DNA of 64,000 bases from Ensifer adhaerens (GTDB taxonomy: Bacteria > Pseudomonadota > Alphaproteobacteria > Rhizobiales > Rhizobiaceae): NCBI RefSeq assembly GCF_002940685.1, contig NZ_PNFP01000007.1, positions 285,372-349,371 of the forward strand, in the 5' to 3' direction. Of this stretch, positions 36,135 through 44,874 are shown in pieces. The position numbers and the translations under genes are program-made. How positions within the stretch are numbered: position 1 is the first letter of the stretch; every line of letters begins with the position of its first letter. The notes under the pieces were generated by a model that saw nothing but the letters and a program-made list of their open reading frames with translations, was not told the origin of the DNA and did not search any database.

Positions 36135-37076
36135 ATGCACAGGATCGGCTACGTCGTCTTTCCGCGGTTTCAGCTCATGGGGTTCGCGGCGGTCACTGCC
36201 TTCGAGATCGCCAATCTGACGCTCGGGGAGCAGGCTTACGAAATCGAATTGCTGTCGGAGGCCGGCGGCGAGATCAAGTCGTCCGCCGGTTTCGGCGTGC
36301 TGACGAAGGCCTTCGACGATGCGGTCTATGAAACCGTCATGTTTGGCGCGGGGACCGAGATCGAACCGGTTTCTCCCGGGCTGGTCGCCTTCGCGCGCCA
36401 CGCGCTCAAGGCATCGCGGCGGGTGGCCGCGCCTTGCACCGGTGCCTTCATCCTGGCGGAATCCGGGCTGCTCGACGGCCGTCGCGCCACGACCCACTGG
36501 GTGTTTGCGCGTCAGCTGCGGGATCGTTTTCCGGAGGTGCGGGTCGAGGAGGATCGCATCTTCATCGTCGATGGCAGCGTGTGGACTTCCGCCGGCATGA
36601 CGGCCAGCATCGACCTGGCGCTGGCAATGATCGAGAAGGACCATGGCGAGGATGTCGCGCGGCAAGTGGCGCGCAAGCTCGTCGTCTATCACCGGCGGGC
36701 CGGCGGCCAGTCGCAGTTCTCCGCGTTGCTCGAGCTCGATCCAAAGTCGGACCGCATCCAGAAATCGGTCAATTACGCCAAGGCCAACCTGCGCAATGTC
36801 CTGTCGGTCGAGGAGCTTGCGGACGCCGCGGGCCTGAGCGCGCGCCAATTCAGCCGCGCCTTCCGCTCCGAGACCGGCCAGTCGCCGGCCAAGGCTGTCG
36901 AGCATCTGCGCGTGGAAGCCGCGCGGCTCTTGATGGAGCAGGGACGTCACTCCATGGACGTGATTGCCGAGCAGACCGGTTTCGCCGACAGCGATCGCAT
37001 GCGCCGGGCCTTCTTGCGCACGCTCGGGCAACCGCCCCAGACGATCCGACGCAATGCGCGCGAAGGCGTTGCCTGA
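36135..37076 (+). CDS. GlxA-type AraC regulator with DJ-1/PfpI domain
   Basis: The 313-residue regulator has an N-terminal DJ-1/PfpI-like domain (about 1-165; APCTGAFILAESGLLDGRRATTHW is the nucleophile-elbow region, with Cys present) and a C-terminal AraC helix-turn-helix pair (about 210-310; DAAGLSARQFSRAFRSETGQSPAKAVE and the second HTH AEQTGFADSDRMRRAF). GlxA-family regulators usually control catabolic or stress genes next to them. It is placed between the VOC gene and an exported hydrolase, so the surrounding detoxification cluster is the likely target. Ligand is unknown. Confidence 0.9.
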   Translation: MHRIGYVVFPRFQLMGFAAVTAFEIANLTLGEQAYEIELLSEAGGEIKSSAGFGVLTKAFDDAVYETVMFGAGTEIEPVSPGLVAFARHALKASRRVAAPCTGAFILAESGLLDGRRATTHWVFARQLRDRFPEVRVEEDRIFIVDGSVWTSAGMTASIDLALAMIEKDHGEDVARQVARKLVVYHRRAGGQSQFSALLELDPKSDRIQKSVNYAKANLRNVLSVEELADAAGLSARQFSRAFRSETGQSPAKAVEHLRVEAARLLMEQGRHSMDVIAEQTGFADSDRMRRAFLRTLGQPPQTIRRNAREGVA

Positions 37077-37224
37077 CGGCGAGACCGCCTCTGGATCAAT
37101 TGTATCACCGTGTGTCCGACGCCTGCCGATTCTACATGCGCTTTCAATTGGGGCGGCCAAGCACACGCGCGGGATACACCGGCACTCCATTCCTGATGGC
37201 AGTTCAGGTCACCGGAGGTTCCCA

Positions 37225-38277
37225 ATGTCGGACGAAGTCAACCACCCACGCCGTCGTTTCATCGGCGCCATCGCGCTCTCGCTCGCTGTGACGCAGTTCG
37301 CTTCCGCCGGCGCCGCCGGAGCGCAAGCGGCAACCGGCGCGGCTCCGCGCCTGCCGGCCGTAACCCCCGGGACGAACAAATCCTTCGCGACCCTCAAGCA
37401 GATCGATGCCGGCGTGTTGAACGTCGGCTATGCCGAGCTTGGCGCCAGTGACGCTCCGGTCGTCATTCTCCTGCACGGCTGGCCCTATGACATTCACACC
37501 TATGTGGATGTGGCGCCGCTTCTGGCAAATGCCGGCTACCGCGTCATCGTTCCCTATCTGCGCGGCTACGGCACGACCCGGTTCCTCTCTGCGGACACAC
37601 CCAGGAACGGCCAGCAGGCGGCGATCGCCACGGACATCGTCGCCCTCATGGATGCGCTCGAGATCGAAAAGGCGGTCATCGGCGGTTGCGATTGGGGTGC
37701 GCGAACAGCAAATATCATCGCCGCGCTCTGGCCCGAACGTTGCAAGGCGCTGGTCTCTGTCAGCGGCTACCTGATCGGCAGCCAGGACGTGAACAGGAAG
37801 CCGCTGTCGCCGCAGGCCGAGCTTGCCTGGTGGTACCAGTTCTACTTCGCCACCGAGCGGGGCTATGAGGGTTACAAGCAGAACCACAAGGAATTCGCCC
37901 GTCTGATCTGGAAGCTAGCTTCGCCCAGGTGGAACTTCGACGACGCCACCTTCGACAGGAGTGCCGAAGCGCTGGAAAACCCCGATCATGTCGATATCTC
38001 GATCCATAATTACCGCTGGCGCCTCAGCCTTGCCGAGGGTGAAGCGAAGTATGACGATCTCGAAAAGCGGCTGGCACAGTTCCCTGCGATCACCGTCCCG
38101 ACGATCACGCTGGAGGGCGACGCCAATGGCGCTCCGCATCCGGACCCATCGGCCTATGCCAAGCGCTTCTCCGGCAGATATGAGCATCGGCTGATCAGCG
38201 GCGGCATCGGTCACAACCTGCCGCAGGAGGCGCCGCTTGCCTTCGCCGAGGCGATCGTCGCCGTCGACCGTTTCTAG
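37225..38277 (+). CDS. Tat-exported alpha/beta hydrolase (epoxide hydrolase/haloalkane dehalogenase-like)
   Basis: The 350-residue protein begins with a twin-arginine signal (NHPRRRFIGAIALSLAV). The catalytic core has LLHGWPYD as the oxyanion region, a nucleophile Asp in GGCDWGAR, and a base His in GGIGHNLPQEAP. An Asp nucleophile points to epoxide hydrolase or dehalogenase chemistry and argues against a serine esterase. The start at 37225 has CGGAGG nine bases upstream. It lies downstream of the GlxA-type regulator and upstream of ohr. A strong terminator follows. Confidence 0.88.
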   Translation: MSDEVNHPRRRFIGAIALSLAVTQFASAGAAGAQAATGAAPRLPAVTPGTNKSFATLKQIDAGVLNVGYAELGASDAPVVILLHGWPYDIHTYVDVAPLLANAGYRVIVPYLRGYGTTRFLSADTPRNGQQAAIATDIVALMDALEIEKAVIGGCDWGARTANIIAALWPERCKALVSVSGYLIGSQDVNRKPLSPQAELAWWYQFYFATERGYEGYKQNHKEFARLIWKLASPRWNFDDATFDRSAEALENPDHVDISIHNYRWRLSLAEGEAKYDDLEKRLAQFPAITVPTITLEGDANGAPHPDPSAYAKRFSGRYEHRLISGGIGHNLPQEAPLAFAEAIVAVDRF

Positions 38278-38302
38278 TTCTTCTCCCGCCGATTGCGTGG
38301 AG

Positions 38303-38340
38303 GCGCGGGGTTCCGGTTCGCCGGCCCCGCGCATTTTTTT
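38303..38340 (+). terminator. Intrinsic terminator after exported hydrolase
   Basis: An inverted repeat (GCGCGGGG then CCGG, TTCG loop, CCGG then CCCCGCGC) forms a 12-base-pair stem with a two-base bulge. It is followed by A and seven T. The very stable tetraloop and T-tract make this a convincing Rho-independent terminator. The remaining 250 bases before ohr show no gene; no ohrR is present. Confidence 0.85.
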
Positions 38341-38585
38341 GCGCGTTGACCAGTGACGGGAGTTGTCGGACGCGGCGCAGCGCATGCCGGTGAGGCGCCA
38401 TGAACGACAAGCCGCTTCCGGATGGGCTTCGTATCAGCATGTATCTGCGCCGGCACCCGGCGGGTTTCCATACAATTCCAGGCTTTCGGTGAAACATCCC
38501 AGACACCTGCGGGACGCCAGATGCGTCTCGACGGTCGCAGGGCAATCGGGCCCGGACGGCAAAACCTGCCGAAAGGAAGAACACC

Positions 38586-39002
38586 ATGAGCGAAGCTGAA
38601 AAGGTAATCTACACCGGCAAGACCCACACGACCGGCGGCCGCGACGGCGCTGCCCGGAGCGACGACGGACGCCTCGACACCAAGCTTTCCACGCCCGGCA
38701 GTTCCCGGCCGGGGACGAACCCGGAGCAGCTCTTTGCAGCCGGCTGGTCGGCGTGTTTCATCGGTGCGATCGGCCTTGCGGCCGGCCAGTCGAAGATCGC
38801 ACTTCCCGCCGACGTTGCCGTCGATGCCGAAGTGGACCTTTTGAACCGCGACGGCGGCTACTTCCTCAGGGCCAGGCTGAACGTCAGTCTGCCGGGGATC
38901 GACGCCGACGTCGCGCGCCGCCTGGTCGATGCCGCGCACCAGACCTGCCCCTATTCCAAGGCCACCCGTGGGAACATCGACGTGACGATCAATCTCGTCT
39001 GA
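38586..39002 (+). CDS. Organic hydroperoxide resistance protein (Ohr/OsmC family)
   Basis: The 138-residue protein is an Ohr-type thiol peroxidase. The two catalytic Cys lie in AAGWSACFIGAI (near residue 58) and in AHQTCPYSKATRGN (near residue 122); the N-terminal YTGKTHTTGGRDGAARSDDG is also diagnostic of Ohr over OsmC. It reduces fatty-acid and other organic hydroperoxides with lipoyl reductants in the cytoplasm. GAAAGGAAG precedes the start. The usual MarR-type repressor OhrR is not adjacent. A terminator follows. Confidence 0.92.
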   Translation: MSEAEKVIYTGKTHTTGGRDGAARSDDGRLDTKLSTPGSSRPGTNPEQLFAAGWSACFIGAIGLAAGQSKIALPADVAVDAEVDLLNRDGGYFLRARLNVSLPGIDADVARRLVDAAHQTCPYSKATRGNIDVTINLV

Positions 39003-39027
39003 TCAGCACCAGCTCTTGTCACCTCCG

Positions 39028-39058
39028 GAGCGGCGACCATCAGGGTCGCCGCTCTTTT
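39028..39058 (+). terminator. Intrinsic terminator after ohr
   Basis: A perfect 11-base-pair stem (GAGCGGCGACC, loop ATCAG, GGTCGCCGCTC) is followed by TTTT. It lies 26 bases after the ohr stop and is a clear Rho-independent terminator. Confidence 0.85.
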
Positions 39059-39199
39059 GCATCGGCCATGGGCGTGGCCGAGCGCGGCCCGGGCCCGGTA
39101 AGCCTTGCCTTCTCGGGGAATTTTCTCAACATAAACATTAGGAAAATAATATATGCGATTGTTTTATCGCGACTTATCTGGCGCTTTCTGAGCTCCCCT

Positions 39200-40528
39200 C
39201 TACTGAGGGCGGATCACCAACTCGCCCAAGAGGCCGCCGCCGTCACGATTACGCAAGGTCAGAGACGCGTTGATGGAGACTGCCAACTGCTGGGCGATGG
39301 CGAGACCAAGCCCGGTCCCGCCGGTTTCCCGATTGCGGGAGTCTTCCAATCGCACGAAGGGCTTCAACACGGCGCCCAGTTGATCGTCCGGAATGCCCGG
39401 CCCGCGGTCGAGCACGCTGATGATCACACTATCGTCGGCAAGCCGCCGCGCCTCGATCTCGGCGCTGCCGGCAAACTTGAGCGCGTTGTCGACAAGATTG
39501 GTGAGAATGCGCCGGAGCGCCTGCGGACGGGTCGTGATCGTGCCGCCATCGACGTCACGGGCGCTGACGGATTTGCCGGTGTCCTGATAATCGTAGACGA
39601 GGCTTTCGATGAACGAGGCGAGATCGACGCGCGTCGGCTTCTCGACATTGCCATGGGCGCTGCGGGCATAGGCGACGCCTTCCTTGACCAGGCTCTCGAT
39701 CTGGCCCAGATCCTGGATCAGCTTTTCCCGGTCGGCGAAATCCTCGGCCATTTCCGCGCGCAGCTTCATGCGGGTGATCGGCGTCTGCAGGTCGTGGGAA
39801 ATGGCCGCCAGAATCTGGACGCGCTCTTCGAGATACTGGGCGATGCGGTCGCGCATGGCGTTGAACGCGGTTGCCGCATAGGCGACCTCCGTCGGGCCGG
39901 TTTCGCTGAGCCTCGGCGTGTTGCGGTTCGGGTCGAGCGTGTCGGCCGCCGCGGCAAGATTGACGAGCGGCCGGACGGCCTGGCGCATCGCGAACCAACT
40001 GCAGAAAAGCAGGAGCGCGAGTTGGGCCAGGAGCACGTAAGGCAGCCAGTCGGCGAGCGGCATCACCCCCTTGGGATAGACGTCGATCGTCAGCGGCGAG
40101 CCGTCGCTCAACGTCAGATGCGCCTGCACATGGCGTCGATCGCCAGGGATCGTTTCGACGGTCACCGGGTAGTTCGGGCCGGTCGCACGCTGGATGTTGG
40201 CCGAAAGCTCCGCAGTGGCCGGATCGACCGACGGGTTGCCGGAAACGCCCGGGCCGAGAATGAAGCCGTAGTTGTCTCGGCCGAGGCGATTGAGCCAGGA
40301 GGGGCGCTCGGCTACGGGCAGGCGGTCGAGTATCGCGATCGAGGTTGCAATGTCGTTTTCCAGCGTGTTGAACATGACGGACTTGGCTGACATGTAGCGT
40401 TCGAAGAACAGAACGGTGAACGACATCACATGTGCGATGGTGAGGCCGGCAAGCAGGATAACAAAGAGCCGCGCCCTGAGCGTGCGCGGCCATAGTCGAA
40501 AGCCTTCTTCGGCGGTGTTCGTCGTCAT
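39200..40528 (-). CDS. Two-component sensor histidine kinase (EnvZ-like)
   Basis: The 442-residue kinase has two membrane spans (LFVILLAGLTIAHVMSFTVLF near residue 20, LPYVLLAQLALLLFCSWF near residue 165) bordering a periplasmic sensor of about 120 residues. A HAMP linker, the phospho-acceptor His in AAISHDLQTPITRMKLR, and the ATPase N-box NLVDNALKF with G-boxes DRGPGIP and GGTGLGLAI follow. The start overlaps the response regulator stop in ATGA at 40525-40528, so the pair is co-translated. Signal and targets are unknown; related pairs in rhizobia respond to envelope or acid stress. Confidence 0.92.
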   Translation of the reverse strand: MTTNTAEEGFRLWPRTLRARLFVILLAGLTIAHVMSFTVLFFERYMSAKSVMFNTLENDIATSIAILDRLPVAERPSWLNRLGRDNYGFILGPGVSGNPSVDPATAELSANIQRATGPNYPVTVETIPGDRRHVQAHLTLSDGSPLTIDVYPKGVMPLADWLPYVLLAQLALLLFCSWFAMRQAVRPLVNLAAAADTLDPNRNTPRLSETGPTEVAYAATAFNAMRDRIAQYLEERVQILAAISHDLQTPITRMKLRAEMAEDFADREKLIQDLGQIESLVKEGVAYARSAHGNVEKPTRVDLASFIESLVYDYQDTGKSVSARDVDGGTITTRPQALRRILTNLVDNALKFAGSAEIEARRLADDSVIISVLDRGPGIPDDQLGAVLKPFVRLEDSRNRETGGTGLGLAIAQQLAVSINASLTLRNRDGGGLLGELVIRPQ

Positions 40529-41265
40529 TCGCGCGCCTCCATGATCTCGATCGGTACCGAGAAGACATAGCCTTCGCTGCGCACCGTCTTGATGTAGGTC
40601 GGTTCGCGGGCATCGTCGCCGAGCCGCTGTCGAACACGGCTGACGAGCAGGTCGATCGACCGGTCGAACAGTTCGGCCTCGCGGCCCTGGGTGAGATTGA
40701 GCAACTGGTCGCGGTTGAGCACGCGCTGGGGGTGGTCGATGAACACCTTCAGCAGCCGATATTCTGCGCCGCTTAACGCAATCACGGTGCCATCGGCGTC
40801 GATCAGGTGCCGCGCCGTCGTGTCGAGTTTCCATCGGCCGAAGCGCAGCAACTGCCCGGCCTCCGAAATCTGCAGGTTGGGTGGCAGCATGCGGGCGCGC
40901 CGAAGCACGGCCTTGATACGGGCAAGCAGTTCGCGCGCGGAAAATGGCTTGGAGAGATAGTCGTCCGCGCCCATTTCAAGCCCGAGAATGCGGTCCATCT
41001 CGTCCGAGCGCGCCGTCAGCATGATGATCGGGATTGCCTTGTGCCTGCCGGCGCGCAGTTCGCGGCTGAGCACCAGCCCGTCGTCGCCCGGCATCATCAC
41101 GTCGAGCACGATCAGGTCGACTGTATCGCCCTCGAGGAAGCTGCGCATCTGCCGCCCGTCGGCGACCGCGGTTGTGCGCAAGCCGTTTTTCTTGAGGTAG
41201 CTCGACACGAGTTCCCGGATCTCACGGTCGTCGTCGACGATCAGCACATGGTCGATATGATCCAT
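40525..41265 (-). CDS. OmpR-family response regulator
   Basis: The 246-residue protein has an N-terminal receiver (acidic pair DDD near residue 11, phospho-acceptor Asp in LIVLDVMMPGDDG near residue 55, Lys in MLTARSDEMD region and the KPF switch in DYLSKPFS). A C-terminal winged helix (about 135-240) includes LSGAEYRLLKVFIDHPQRV and the wing RSEGYVFSVP. It should bind promoter DNA when phosphorylated by the coupled kinase. Its start at 41265 lies next to a short intergenic region with no clear partner gene. Confidence 0.93.
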   Translation of the reverse strand: MDHIDHVLIVDDDREIRELVSSYLKKNGLRTTAVADGRQMRSFLEGDTVDLIVLDVMMPGDDGLVLSRELRAGRHKAIPIIMLTARSDEMDRILGLEMGADDYLSKPFSARELLARIKAVLRRARMLPPNLQISEAGQLLRFGRWKLDTTARHLIDADGTVIALSGAEYRLLKVFIDHPQRVLNRDQLLNLTQGREAELFDRSIDLLVSRVRQRLGDDAREPTYIKTVRSEGYVFSVPIEIMEARE

Positions 41266-41503
41266 CGGGCAAACTCCTCAAGCCGGTTCGGTCTTCGCAT
41301 CTTGCCGGCAACGTTCGGTCAGGGCTTCGCGACACTTGCCCTGTCTGGTTGACGCTCGGGATATGTCGTCGGTGTGTTCGCCACATCCAGACTTGCATGT
41401 AACTGTAATGCAAGCGCCTGCGGATACATTTCGACACAATTTCACAAAGGAAACCCGCCGCTTGGTGGCAAGCGACGGGTCGCGGGAACTGTGGCTGATG
41501 GCG

Positions 41504-41743
41504 TCAGGCTTTAGCTTTTGCAGCAAGCTGTGCGCGATACTGGGCGGTGGGCAGGCCGCCCCAGCCCCAATTGTCGAGGTCGACCTCCTCAATGACCACA
41601 TAGGTCGATTCCAGCGGCTTGTTGAGCACGTCGAGCAGCACCTGGCTGACGCCCCTGATGATCTCGGCCTTTTCCTCTGCCGTCACCGCATGGCGCTCCG
41701 GCGTGGTGCCCTCGCGGGTCACCTGAACTGTCACGATCGGCAT
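41504..41743 (-). CDS. 4-oxalocrotonate tautomerase-like protein
   Basis: The 79-residue protein starts MPIVTVQVT, giving the N-terminal Pro that serves as the catalytic base in tautomerases after Met removal. The rest (AEEKAEIIRGVSQVLLDVL, YVVIEEVDLDNWGWGG) fits the small tautomerase family, although it is slightly longer than the 62-residue 4-OT. A strong AAAGGAGA ribosome site precedes the ATG at 41743. It precedes nothing obvious in a ring-cleavage pathway here and lies just downstream of an SDR gene on the same strand, probably in one unit. Confidence 0.88.
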   Translation of the reverse strand: MPIVTVQVTREGTTPERHAVTAEEKAEIIRGVSQVLLDVLNKPLESTYVVIEEVDLDNWGWGGLPTAQYRAQLAAKAKA

Positions 41744-41857
41744 TGCCGTCTCCTTTCCGGGTTTCAATGGCACCGTCAGGTGCCGTGCTTGATCGCCAAT
41801 CTCCTGGCAGAGAGCCGACACGGGGTTCACCTGTCGTCGGCGCCTCCGCCCTTGTGC

Positions 41858-42571
41858 CTACCAGCGTCCGGCGTTCTGGCCGCCGTCGACATGCAGGATC
41901 TCGCCTGTCACGAAGCCGGCACTTTCGAGGTAGAGGACCGCGTCGACGATATCGCGGATCTCACCCATGCGGCCGACGGGGTGAAGCGTCGAGAGCGCCG
42001 CATGGGTTTCCGGTGCGTGCATCGGCGTCTTGATGATGCCGGGCGAGACCGCGTTGACGCGAACGCCCGATGTCGCGAACTCGATGGCGAGCGCCTGGGT
42101 AACCGAGTTCAGGCCGCCCTTCGTGATCGAGGCGAGCGCCGCGGGCACGCCGGCAATCGGCTGATTGACGAGGCTGGTGGTGATGCTGACGATGTGGCCG
42201 GAGCCCTGCTTCAGCATCTCGCGTGCGGCGCGCTGGGTGATGTGGAAGAAGCCGGCGACATTGACGCTCATGTTCTGGTCATAATCTTCCTGGGTGAATT
42301 CGGTGAACGGCTTGGCGGTGAAGATCCCGGCATTGTTGACCAGCGTGTCGATACGGCCGAACCGTTCGAGGCCCAGGCGCACGACTCGCTCGGCAGTCTC
42401 GGGATTGCCGATGTCGCCGGCGACAGCGAGAATGCCGGCGTCCGCGCTCTCCTGAATGGAGCGAGATGTGGCGATGACGCGATAGTTGCGATCGCGGTAA
42501 GCGCCTACCAGGGCGGCGCCGATACCCTGCGATGCACCGGTGATGATCGCGACCTTCTGTTCGTTGCTCAT
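41858..42571 (-). CDS. SDR-family protein with Ala replacing the catalytic Tyr
   Basis: The 237-residue protein has the SDR fold: TGASQGIG at residues 12-19, NNAGIF near residue 79, a Ser in ITTSLVNQP, and PGIIKTPMHAPE. At the active site, where YxxxK is expected, it reads ALASITKGG, so the Tyr four residues before the Lys is Ala. This subgroup is known in alphaproteobacteria and may be catalytically altered or use another proton donor. The ATG at 42571 was chosen because MSNEQKVAIITGASQG aligns with the family start. The tautomerase gene follows after about 114 bases. Confidence 0.88.
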   Translation of the reverse strand: MSNEQKVAIITGASQGIGAALVGAYRDRNYRVIATSRSIQESADAGILAVAGDIGNPETAERVVRLGLERFGRIDTLVNNAGIFTAKPFTEFTQEDYDQNMSVNVAGFFHITQRAAREMLKQGSGHIVSITTSLVNQPIAGVPAALASITKGGLNSVTQALAIEFATSGVRVNAVSPGIIKTPMHAPETHAALSTLHPVGRMGEIRDIVDAVLYLESAGFVTGEILHVDGGQNAGRW

Positions 42572-43250
42572 GGATGTGATCCTTTTTCGATTGCAACGGG
42601 CGTTTCGCGGCCCGTCCTCCGCCCTCGGCGTTGGTGCAATCAGATTTAGACCCATCCGATGTGTGGGAGAATTGACGACGTTCGGCGGTCAATCAACCGA
42701 AAATCGGCATAATCTAGTCGAGCGCCGAATTCCCTCGCCAAGCGCGCGAACTCGGCGTGCAGCCGAGGCACAGGCGCCCGCCGAAGTGTCCCAGTCCAAA
42801 TCTGCCACCACCAAACTCGACAAGCTCGATCTACTCAGCTGGACAAGCTGAAGTGAAACGGTGCCTGCCGCGAGAAATGATGGTGACATCGCTGCCACCC
42901 TGATCTCCAGCGCCCGAAGAGACGGCGGGGTAAGAGTGAAAGGAGTCTGTTGCCCCTCCTCGGGCAGGGGCCCAGAGACGGCGCCTACAGCCACGCTGCC
43001 GAGGTGCTTGAGGGCTTCTTGTGCATTCCTTCGCCCCCGACGAGCAAACGCTCCCACATACATTGGTGTTAATCATTTCTGGCGGCGGCGGCGTGAGGAG
43101 CCTGATCTCGGACTCGCCCTGGCTAGCACTGACGTCTGTCTTCTTGGCTCTTCCTTGACGTCCTTCGCCCGAGTTGGCGTCTATCCCAGTCGTTCGAAAG
43201 GTGGGATTCTCAATCGCAGGTGCAAGCTCTCGCTGTTCACAAGGAGATGC
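42572..43250 (+). other. Intergenic region upstream of the acidic-protein locus
   Basis: About 680 bases hold no gene I can support. A short hairpin (GCCCCT...AGGGGC, 42952-42971) and the ribosome site AAGGAG at 43241 are visible. The promoter of the first acidic-protein gene must lie here, but I cannot assign -35/-10 boxes with confidence. Confidence 0.5.
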
Positions 43251-43835
43251 ATGATGGGCAGGGATGAAATCGACCTGGATCAGGACTCGGAACTCAGAGA
43301 CGATGTCGACATCAAGGTAGACGTTGGCTCGCCGTCGGTTGCCGTCGAGCTCGATGCCGAGGTCGATCAGAATGGCGAAATTGACCAGGAGACCGACATC
43401 GATAGCGACCGGGACGACACTGGCAGCCGCGACGTCGACGTGACTGCTGATCAGCGGCCCGAGGTCGATCAGCGGATCGAAGTGGATGTCGAAGTAAGCG
43501 AGGACGACGGTATTGTCGTCGTCGAAATCGATGCGGAAGTGGAAGACGATGTCGAGATCGAAAGCGATGTCGATGCGGATATCGACGCTGACGACGAAGA
43601 TAGTCTCGACGTCGAAATCGATCAGGACACCGAAAACGACGGAAACATCGATGTCGACGTGGAAGTCCGTGATGACCTCGACGCCGAAGTCGACGTGGAC
43701 GTCGCTTCCCTCCTGGAAGCCCTGGCAAACGGGGCGTTCGAGCTGGATGATGACGGCGATATCGAAGTCGCCCTGTATGAAGAAGCTGTCGCCGACGGTG
43801 ATATCGACGTGGCCGTCGAAATAGACGACGCGTGA
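43251..43835 (+). CDS. Asp/Glu-rich alternating-repeat protein 1 (candidate secreted substrate)
   Basis: The 194-residue protein is almost wholly built from alternating acidic and beta-prone residues, for example EIDLDQDSELRDDVDIKVDV near the start and DVDADIDADDEDSLDVEIDQ in the middle. There is no signal peptide, no membrane span, no Cys and almost no basic residue. It is not an RTX protein: the GGxGxDxxx nonapeptide is absent. The C-terminus (ALYEEAVADGDIDVAVEIDDA) is mildly hydrophobic and acidic, which fits type I secretion signals loosely. AAGGAG lies at 43241; Met codons are at 43251 and 43254. Export by the nearby ABC transporter is inferred. Confidence 0.8.
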   Translation: MMGRDEIDLDQDSELRDDVDIKVDVGSPSVAVELDAEVDQNGEIDQETDIDSDRDDTGSRDVDVTADQRPEVDQRIEVDVEVSEDDGIVVVEIDAEVEDDVEIESDVDADIDADDEDSLDVEIDQDTENDGNIDVDVEVRDDLDAEVDVDVASLLEALANGAFELDDDGDIEVALYEEAVADGDIDVAVEIDDA

Positions 43836-44441
43836 GTTCGCCTGCCCGGCTAGTCCCGCAGATACACGATCCGGTCCAGTTGCGGACCCGGAGATGAGGC
43901 GTAACGGCTTCACCGCAGAACCGGGAGGCTGTGTTTTCAGCGAACGCCAAACGGGCGTTCCTGTCGCCGATCTGTGCCAAAGCATCGCGTCATCGATCGC
44001 GTATCTACTCGTGGAAGGCCAGATTTGGCCATCAAGGACGCCAGCGACGGCCATCGTGTTCGGCCGCTGGAAACAAGAACGCCGATTTGAGAAAACAATG
44101 TTCGTCAAAGAAATTCTGAAATATTTTCTTGGTATGGGGACGTTACATATTTCAACAATTATGTTGGTGTATGTTTAGACCGGTTCTATTTTCTGAACCA
44201 GAAAACTTAAACCAACGAATTAACCTAATAAGATACATCGCGGTCCGAATTAAGAAGAAAATCCTTCCGCAACTATCCCTTTAGTCAACCCGAATTGGCA
44301 ACTGTTTTCCGACGCCGGAAACAGTGATGCTTTGTCGCAATCGATCGCTGGACGAAGGATCCGTGAGGATCGTTGATCGTCATGGTCGATCATCCAACTA
44401 GCCATCGATGCGCTGAGGAAGCAACCGGAGGAGTGCACGAA
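43836..44441 (+). other. AT-richer spacer before acidic gene 2
   Basis: About 600 bases separate the first two acidic-protein genes. The stretch 44100-44270 is markedly AT-rich compared with the neighbours and probably contains a promoter for the second acidic gene and the transporter. A 94-codon open frame at 43894-44178 has no ribosome site or recognisable domain, and I do not call it. Confidence 0.45.
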
Positions 44442-44828
44442 ATGCCCGACGTTAAAGACAATGACTTCGACATAGATATCGACGCCGACATCGATCAGGA
44501 CCTCGATCAGGATCAGGACCAGGACGTAGATACCGATACCGACCAGGACTCCGACGTTGATATCGACAACGACAATAACAACGACACCGATCAGGATGCA
44601 GACACCGACAATGACGCCGACGCCGATGCCGACGCCGACGATCGTAGTGACGCGGATGCCGACGCAGATGCCGACGGCGACGCCTGGAATGACAACGACA
44701 CCGATCAGGACAACGATAACGACGTGACCGTCGATCAGGATCAGGATGTCGACGTAGATGTCGACCAGGATCAATACGCCGAACAGCACGCGGACATCGA
44801 TATCGACTTCGATTTCGATGTGGCCTGA
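44442..44828 (+). CDS. Asp-rich dipeptide-repeat protein 2 (candidate secreted substrate)
   Basis: The 128-residue protein is close to a pure Asp-X dipeptide polymer: nearly every second residue is Asp, with X being I, V, T, Q, N or A (DIDIDADIDQDLDQDQDQDV is one sample). In an extended strand all Asp would face one side, giving a dense divalent-cation-binding surface. The ATG at 44442 has CGGAGGAG at 44426-44433 and is preferred over the upstream in-frame ATG at 44373. It lacks Cys and a signal peptide. It lies 46 bases before the type I ABC transporter gene, so it is the closest candidate cargo. Confidence 0.82.
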   Translation: MPDVKDNDFDIDIDADIDQDLDQDQDQDVDTDTDQDSDVDIDNDNNNDTDQDADTDNDADADADADDRSDADADADADGDAWNDNDTDQDNDNDVTVDQDQDVDVDVDQDQYAEQHADIDIDFDFDVA

Positions 44829-44874
44829 ACGATCTCCCCGAAAGTAGGCGCCCGGATAAGTCCGAGCGCCGCCT

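Noticed and set aside
38753..40390. 545-codon plus-strand frame over ohr end and the histidine kinase
   Set aside because: It runs through a terminator and opposite a well-supported kinase; composition is that of a shadow.
42689..43063. 124-codon minus-strand frame upstream of acidic gene 1
   Set aside because: No domain, low-complexity composition and no ribosome site.
43312..43980. Arg-rich antisense frames over acidic gene 1
   Set aside because: Shadow frames created by the same low-complexity DNA.
43894..44178. 94-codon plus-strand frame between acidic genes 1 and 2
   Set aside because: No ribosome site, no domain and it crosses an AT-rich promoter-like stretch.
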